From Defluviicoccus sp. (GTDB lineage: Bacteria > Pseudomonadota > Alphaproteobacteria > MPNO01), in NCBI GenBank assembly GCA_028820945.1, contig JAPPHW010000461.1, positions 1 to 10,650 of the forward strand: 10,650 nt of DNA, in the 5' to 3' direction. The notes below the pieces were generated by a model. That model worked only from the letters and a program-made list of their open reading frames with translations. It ran no database searches and was not told the origin of the DNA. Every line of letters begins with the position of its first letter. The first letter of the stretch is position 1. Positions 6,806-10,650 of the stretch are shown one piece after another. The position numbers were made by a program, and so were the translations under genes.

Positions 6806-7906
6806 TCAATGGATGAACGGCAGCATCGAAAAACGCGCCGTCTCCCTGTAGCGGTCCCACAACGCGCCGTACTTGGCCCGGCACCGGCGCTCGTCGCGGC
6901 GCGAGCGGTGCCACAAGAGGCCAGCCAGCCACGCCGGCAACAGGAAGGGGAACCAGGACGTGAGCCCCCCGGTCAGGGCGAAAGCGAGGTAGACGCAGAT
7001 CTCGCCGGTATAGTTGAGATGCCGTCCGATGCCCCAGAAACCGGAGACCAGCAGGCGCCCGTCCAGCGTCCGGGCCGGCTTGCCCCAGATCGCGATGTCG
7101 GGGTCGCGCTTGAAGCGGTGCTTTTGCCGGTTGGCGCCGCGGAAGAGCCAGAAGCCGAAAACGAACAGCAGGACGATCGCGGCGGCGCCGGCGGGCGACA
7201 GCGTATCCGGCGCGTGGACCAGCCACCATCCGGGGAGGCAGTAGAAGAACGGCACCAGCACATAGTCTCCCCAGACCAGGTTCCATCCGAAGCGCTCGGC
7301 GACGATGTCCCAGGTGTGGATCATCCCCTGCTCGAACTGGAAATAGTTGAGCACGTAGAGGAACGTGAAGATCTGGTAGAGCGTCATCCCGAGGGTCAGC
7401 CCGCCGTAGGTTTCGTACTGCACGGCGGCGAAGGACGCGTTGAACAGGGCCAGGCCGATGAGCGAGGGGCAGTAGCTGAAAAGCTTCAGGTCCAGCCCGA
7501 ACCATGTCGGGCCGGCTTCCACGCCCATGAAGAATTTCCGCCACGAGACCCGAGATTCCTTTCGGGCCCGCGCGCCCCGGAAAAACAGCCAGCCGGCGAG
7601 AGAGAAGGCAAACCCGTTCGCCACGACGAGCAGGGCGAGAAAATGCGTGTGCAGCACGGAGAGGGAGGCCAGGCCCGATATCTGGCCGAGACCCGCCGCG
7701 ACCGCGACGATCAGGAAGAGGGCGAGGCCGTTCAGCTTGTAGGCGCGCCGGTTCCCGTCGGCGTCGGGCCCTGTCACGCGGCGACCGGGCAGAAGTGCCG
7801 AAGCCAGAAACAGTAGCGCGACGAACCCGAGCAGCATCGCCGCCGCTTCGAGCACGGTGCCGCCCGACAACGCCAGAACCGGCGTGTGCGGCTCAGGCGC
7901 GGACAT
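6806..7906 (-). CDS. Sterol reductase of the ERG4/ERG24/DHCR7 family (delta14 or delta7 reductase)
   Basis: 366 aa polytopic membrane protein using NADPH to reduce a sterol ring double bond. Family motifs: RAYKLNG (54-60), LDLKLFSYCPSLIG (138-151), FGWNLVWGDYVLVPF (206-220), FRGANRQKHRF (255-265), LLVSGFWGIGRHLNYTGE (285-302), RDERRCRAKYG (337-347) and the terminal SMLPFIH. Several segments look closer to human DHCR7 (FGWYLGWGD; LLVSGFWGVARHFNY) than to TM7SF2 (FGFMLAFGD; LLVSGWWGMVRHPNY), favouring C-7 reduction by motif. Pathway logic argues the other way: CYP51 next door creates a delta14 bond that needs reduction, and this is the only such reductase here. Specificity is therefore left open. 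The start overlaps the end of sdmA by 14 bases and has GGAAG six bases upstream. Confidence 0.92.
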   Translation of the reverse strand: MSAPEPHTPVLALSGGTVLEAAAMLLGFVALLFLASALLPGRRVTGPDADGNRRAYKLNGLALFLIVAVAAGLGQISGLASLSVLHTHFLALLVVANGFAFSLAGWLFFRGARARKESRVSWRKFFMGVEAGPTWFGLDLKLFSYCPSLIGLALFNASFAAVQYETYGGLTLGMTLYQIFTFLYVLNYFQFEQGMIHTWDIVAERFGWNLVWGDYVLVPFFYCLPGWWLVHAPDTLSPAGAAAIVLLFVFGFWLFRGANRQKHRFKRDPDIAIWGKPARTLDGRLLVSGFWGIGRHLNYTGEICVYLAFALTGGLTSWFPFLLPAWLAGLLWHRSRRDERRCRAKYGALWDRYRETARFSMLPFIH

Positions 7907-8990
7907 CGGCGTCTTCCGCCGCGCCGGCCAGATATTCCCGCCACTTGCGCACGGTCACTTTCTGGAAGGCCTGCACCACCGGATTGAACTCGACCGGACG
8001 GGCGTCCCAGTGCTTCTCGTAGCCCTCCTGCTCGGCCTCAAGCGCAAACCGGTCCTGGGAGAGCAGGGGGGCGATGAGGAGACGGTTCGAGATCTTCATG
8101 ACCGCCGTCATCGCGAAACGCGGGAAACGCACCGGCAGGAAGGGAATCTTCAACGACTTGAAGTAGAACAGGAAGAACACCCGGGTCGTGCGCTCGTCGA
8201 CCGGCAGCACGAAGAGCCAGTGCTTTATCGCGTCGTCGGTGTTCGACCGCTGGTAGGGGTATTGGTAGCAAAGCTCCATGCGGTTGGTGTCGAGGCGCTT
8301 GTGATCGACGAACCGTCCCGAGATACGCCCCCGTCCGACCCGCGTATCGTAGGCGAGATGCACGTCGTCGCCGACGGTCTCGCACCTTGTGAGGGTGGCC
8401 CCGTCGAAGGGCCGGTAGCGGCGGTGCAGATGCGCGTGGGTGAAGTCGCTCACATTGTCGATCACCATCGAATGGTGGGCCGACCAGGTGAAGCAGAGCG
8501 GCACGCAGGTCCACCTCCCGGGCCCTTCGAGCTCGGGGATGTCGGGGATATGGCGCTTCTCCGCCTCCACCGGATCGCCGGGGAAGAGCCAGATCAGCCC
8601 GTAACGGACCCTGACCGGGTAGGTCTTGAGCGCGAGCCTCGGGAAGCTTCGTCCCTCGCGGTCGTACGGGACCCCGGCGGGTCGCCCCTTGCCGCCGTAC
8701 TCCCAGCCGTGATAGGCGCAGACGAGATGGCAACCCTTCACGTCGCCGATCGAGAGCTTGAGCTGGCGATGCGCGCAGCGGTTCTCGATCGCCTGGAAGG
8801 ATCCGTCCGTTCCCCGGAAGAGCGCGATGGAGTGCTTCCAGAAAACGACCTCGATCGCGGTGCCCGGTTTGACCTTGCGCACTTCCTCGACCGCGTACCA
8901 GTAGTTCGGGTCCATGCCCGCGGCGCGCGCCTGCTGGCGCAGGTTGGCGGCGTCCTCGAAGCCGGGCGGCGAAAGGGGTGCGGGTCTCAT
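7893..8990 (-). CDS. sdmA: Rieske-type C-4 sterol demethylase oxygenase (SdmA-like)
   Basis: 365 aa Rieske non-haem iron oxygenase. The [2Fe-2S] site is CAH (Cys72, His74) and CAYHGW (Cys91, His94). The catalytic iron site is the N-x2-D-x2-H-x3-H pattern at Asn179, Asp182, His185 and His189, with a likely third ligand at Asp313 in SQDRF. In Methylococcus capsulatus, SdmA oxidises a C-4 methyl and works with SdmB; bacteria use this pair instead of the eukaryotic ERG25/26/27 set. Adjacency to an SdmB-like reductase, CYP51 and the cyclase makes that role likely here. The ATG at 8990 has GGAG upstream and overlaps the sdmB stop as ATGA. The frame stays open further upstream but only as an overlap of sdmB, so this start is chosen. 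No ferredoxin or ferredoxin reductase is nearby. Confidence 0.9.
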   Translation of the reverse strand: MRPAPLSPPGFEDAANLRQQARAAGMDPNYWYAVEEVRKVKPGTAIEVVFWKHSIALFRGTDGSFQAIENRCAHRQLKLSIGDVKGCHLVCAYHGWEYGGKGRPAGVPYDREGRSFPRLALKTYPVRVRYGLIWLFPGDPVEAEKRHIPDIPELEGPGRWTCVPLCFTWSAHHSMVIDNVSDFTHAHLHRRYRPFDGATLTRCETVGDDVHLAYDTRVGRGRISGRFVDHKRLDTNRMELCYQYPYQRSNTDDAIKHWLFVLPVDERTTRVFFLFYFKSLKIPFLPVRFPRFAMTAVMKISNRLLIAPLLSQDRFALEAEQEGYEKHWDARPVEFNPVVQAFQKVTVRKWREYLAGAAEDADVRA

Positions 8991-10147
8991 GTCGCGCTCC
9001 CGCCGGTCGTCATCGGCATGCCTCCGTCCGGAACGGGATTTCCCGCCCGCGTCGCGGCGCTTTGTTCCGCGGCGTCCGCGCGCGGCCGGTTCGCGGCCGG
9101 ATTGGTAATCGCGTTGCGGCGGTAGTGAAATTCGTACGCCTCGTGAACCGCGTCGCGGATGCCGGTCGGGCGATAGCCGAGCTCGCGCTTCGCCTTGCCG
9201 GTGTCGGCGTGGCGGCGCTTTTGCAGCAGGCGGATGGCGCCCGGAGTGAAGCGCTGCGGGAAGTCGGGATGGAACCGGCTCAGATAGAAGCTCGCCACCT
9301 CGGAAAAGACGAGCATCAGACGGGCCGGTATCCGCCGGCGCGGCCGCGGGACGCCCGAAACCTCCTCGAAGAGATCGAGAATCTCGGAGATCGTCTTGTA
9401 CTCGCTGCTGAAGATGTATTTCTCGCCCGACCGGCCATGCCGCATGCACAGCAGATGCCCTTCGACGATGTCGCGCGCGGCGACGAACTCGAAACCGCCG
9501 TCGACATAGGCGCGGAGCTTGCTGTCGGTGTAGTCGCACAACGTTCTTCCCAGCCGCGACGGGAAGAAATCGGCGCCCCCCACCACCGCGCAGCACGTTG
9601 CCACCACGACATCCTGTCCCGTGGCCGCCGCGCGCCAGCACTCCTGCTCGACGAGCGACTTGCTGCGCTCGTAGGGCATCGTGCGTTCCATCGGAAAGAA
9701 CGGCATCGTCTCGTCGCTGGGAGCGGACGGATCGTCGAGGTCGTAGCCGACCGCGCTGAAGGAGCCCGTCACCACGACCCGGCCGGCGTCGGCCTCGCGC
9801 GCCGCCCGCAGCACGTTGCGGGTGCCGAGAACGTTGCATTCGAACACGTTCCTGCGGTGCGCGCGGTTGCCTTCGATGGTCGAAATCCGGGCCGCGACGT
9901 GATAGACGCCCCGACAGCCCGCGATCGCCCGCCGTGTGGCGTCCAGGTCCCGGATGTCGGCGTACGCGCGTTCGACGTCGAGGCCTTGCAGCCCCTCGTT
10001 GTTGTCCTCGTGCCGCAACAACACCCGCACCGGGACGCCGTCATCGAGCAGCCGGCGCACCAGATTCGCGCCGACATGACCGGCCGAGCCGGTAACGAAA
10101 ACGGGCGGCGACGGCGAGCCCGCCGGTATGTTCGATCCTGAAATCAT
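8987..10147 (-). CDS. sdmB: NAD(P)-dependent 3-beta-HSD/extended SDR reductase (SdmB-like, C-4 demethylation)
   Basis: 386 aa extended short-chain dehydrogenase. The N-terminal Rossmann motif is VTGSAGHVG (GxxGxxG, Gly20, Gly23, Gly26), followed by ADIRD (63-67) and VYHVAA. The catalytic segment is VVVTGSFSAVGY (125-135) with the YERSK pair Tyr159/Lys163. This resembles sterol-4-carboxylate 3-dehydrogenase/3-beta-HSD proteins, which oxidise the 3-OH and permit loss of the C-4 carboxyl. With the adjacent Rieske gene it matches the SdmA/SdmB system, in which SdmB completes removal of one C-4 methyl. It is the first gene of the - strand operon. The start is supported by the Rossmann motif beginning 16 residues in; a weak GGAAG lies about 12 bases upstream. 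The last 40 residues are low-complexity (Ala, Arg, Gly, Thr) and probably disordered. Confidence 0.88.
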   Translation of the reverse strand: MISGSNIPAGSPSPPVFVTGSAGHVGANLVRRLLDDGVPVRVLLRHEDNNEGLQGLDVERAYADIRDLDATRRAIAGCRGVYHVAARISTIEGNRAHRRNVFECNVLGTRNVLRAAREADAGRVVVTGSFSAVGYDLDDPSAPSDETMPFFPMERTMPYERSKSLVEQECWRAAATGQDVVVATCCAVVGGADFFPSRLGRTLCDYTDSKLRAYVDGGFEFVAARDIVEGHLLCMRHGRSGEKYIFSSEYKTISEILDLFEEVSGVPRPRRRIPARLMLVFSEVASFYLSRFHPDFPQRFTPGAIRLLQKRRHADTGKAKRELGYRPTGIRDAVHEAYEFHYRRNAITNPAANRPRADAAEQSAATRAGNPVPDGGMPMTTGGSAT

Positions 10148-10183
10148 CCAGGCCGGCTTCCGTTATTGGGGACTCGGGTCGAT

Positions 10184-10213
10184 ATAATATGCGCCCGATT
10201 TCCGCGACGATTC
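10184..10213 (-). promoter_or_regulatory. Possible -10 element just upstream of sdmB
   Basis: Read on the - strand, TATTAT at 10189-10184 matches five of six bases of a sigma-70 -10 box and would give a leader of about 30 bases before the sdmB ATG. The AT-rich patch stands out from its GC-rich surroundings. No good TTGACA-like hexamer is found at 16-18 bases spacing (AATCGT or GAATCG), so activation or another sigma factor would be needed. The same patch reads TATAAT on the + strand, but no + gene follows within the window. Confidence 0.3.
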
Positions 10214-10383
10214 GCGCGCAATATCGCCGGCATAGCGCCGGCGGGCGCGGCGAACCGCGTACGCGCGGGGTTTCCACAAGGCTCATTCTTCACGTCCACC
10301 CCTCCGGCTCCGGCAGGAGCGCGATGCCGGCCCGTCAGAGGCCGGACGGACGCAGGCTATGCCGGAATTGCATATAACGTCGA

Positions 10384-10412
10384 AGATTAGTTTTTCATAA
10401 ATGCCATAACAA
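10384..10412 (-). promoter_or_regulatory. Candidate sigma-70-like promoter facing the sterol operon
   Basis: On the - strand, TTGTTA (10412-10407) and TAATCT (10389-10384) are separated by exactly 17 bases within an AT-rich island. This is a moderate match (4/6 and 3/6). Transcription would run toward sdmB with a leader of roughly 230 bases. The correct spacing and local base composition support it; the hexamers are not strong. Confidence 0.3.
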
Positions 10413-10595
10413 TTTCCGATAAAGCGGGGTGCAACGGCAGGGGCTTGTAAGGCTAAGTTGACGAGGTGTCAGTGGCGGCGATTTCGTCGCCGGACCCCGC
10501 GAGCCGGCCGCCTGTCGACCTATCGACATAAGCCCCCGACGATACGGTGTTCCGCCCTCTCCCCGAGCCGGCATGCCGCCCTCGACCGAACCCGG

Positions 10596-10650
10596 CTAAA
10601 ACGGCACCGAGAGGGTCTCGAATACGCCGTCGCAGTTGACCAGGTCGACT
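10596..10650 (-). CDS. C-terminal fragment of an unidentified protein at the right edge
   Basis: A - strand frame enters from the right edge and ends with TAG at 10598-10596. The 17 visible residues read VDLVNCDGVFETLSVPF, with G or C at the third position of nearly every codon, as in the other genes here. The fragment is too short to assign to a family. It has the same orientation as the sterol operon but is separated from sdmB by 448 bases, so it is probably a different transcription unit. Confidence 0.4.
   Translation of the reverse strand, partial: VDLVNCDGVFETLSVPF

Larger units (their letters stand above)
10148..10595. other. 448-base intergenic region upstream of the sterol operon
   Basis: No convincing gene lies here; the short open frames have no family features and poor codon structure. 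The region holds two AT-rich islands, unusual for this window: 10180-10190 and about 10366-10425. It also has several short inverted repeats: CGCCGGC/GCCGGCG at 10225-10231 and 10237-10243, CCGGCC/GGCCGG at 10327-10332 and 10340-10345, CGGCGA/TCGCCG at 10476-10481 and 10487-10492, and the palindrome CGGCATGCCG at 10569-10578. None is followed by a T-run. It probably contains the operon promoter, a leader, and whatever ends the right-edge gene. Confidence 0.5.

Noticed and set aside
6798..7544. Upstream extension of the CYP51 frame
   Set aside because: It overlaps the sterol reductase gene in another frame; the ATG at 6797 has a good ribosome-binding site and gives normal CYP51 length.
7857..9125. 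A 422-codon + strand open frame
   Set aside because: Antisense to sdmA and the reductase, with no motifs; a compositional shadow.
8991..9839. Upstream extension of the Rieske oxygenase frame
   Set aside because: It is a shadow of sdmB; the ATG at 8990 has GGAG upstream and gives a normal family length.
10166..10390. A 74-codon + strand frame in the intergenic region
   Set aside because: No similarity, mixed codon use, no clear start signal; treated as non-coding.
1..10650. CRISPR arrays, tRNA or rRNA genes, insertion sequences
   Set aside because: No direct-repeat arrays, no tRNA- or rRNA-like sequences, no transposase motifs and no terminal repeats were seen.

Overview
The window is a compact bacterial sterol-biosynthesis locus from a high-GC organism. 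Genes are tightly packed, several overlap by ATGA or a few bases, Shine-Dalgarno-like sequences precede some starts, and there are no introns, so this is bacterial DNA. No single gene fixes the phylum. Sterol-producing bacteria are known among methanotrophic Gammaproteobacteria, Myxococcota, Planctomycetes and several uncultured lineages, and I do not choose among them.

Layout from left to right. At 1-77 is the tail of an unidentified + strand gene with a hydrophobic C-terminus. At 92-799 (-) is a five-segment membrane protein that aligns without gaps to emopamil-binding protein (sterol delta8-delta7 isomerase), but with changed residues at its catalytic positions. A divergent intergenic region (800-965) follows, then a complete sterol C-24 methyltransferase at 966-2003 (+). 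Its 3' end runs 53 bases into the convergent end of the next gene. From 10147 down to 1951 (-) lies a five-gene operon, in transcription order: sdmB (extended short-chain dehydrogenase), sdmA (Rieske oxygenase), an ERG24/DHCR7-family sterol reductase, cyp51 (sterol 14-alpha demethylase), and one 1146-codon frame encoding squalene monooxygenase joined to oxidosqualene cyclase. A 448-base leader or intergenic region with promoter-like sequence follows, then the last 17 codons of another - strand gene at the right edge.

The inferred pathway is: squalene to 2,3-oxidosqualene and then a tetracyclic sterol (fusion protein); removal of the 14-alpha methyl (CYP51); reduction of a ring double bond (reductase); removal of one C-4 methyl (SdmA/SdmB); alkylation at C-24 (SMT); and possibly ring-B double-bond migration (EBP-like protein).

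The most notable points are the squalene monooxygenase-oxidosqualene cyclase fusion, the presence of a C-24 methyltransferase in a bacterial sterol cluster, and the EBP-like protein with an altered active site. Together they suggest a bacterium that may make side-chain-alkylated sterols, possibly retaining a C-4 methyl. The end product cannot be read from sequence alone.
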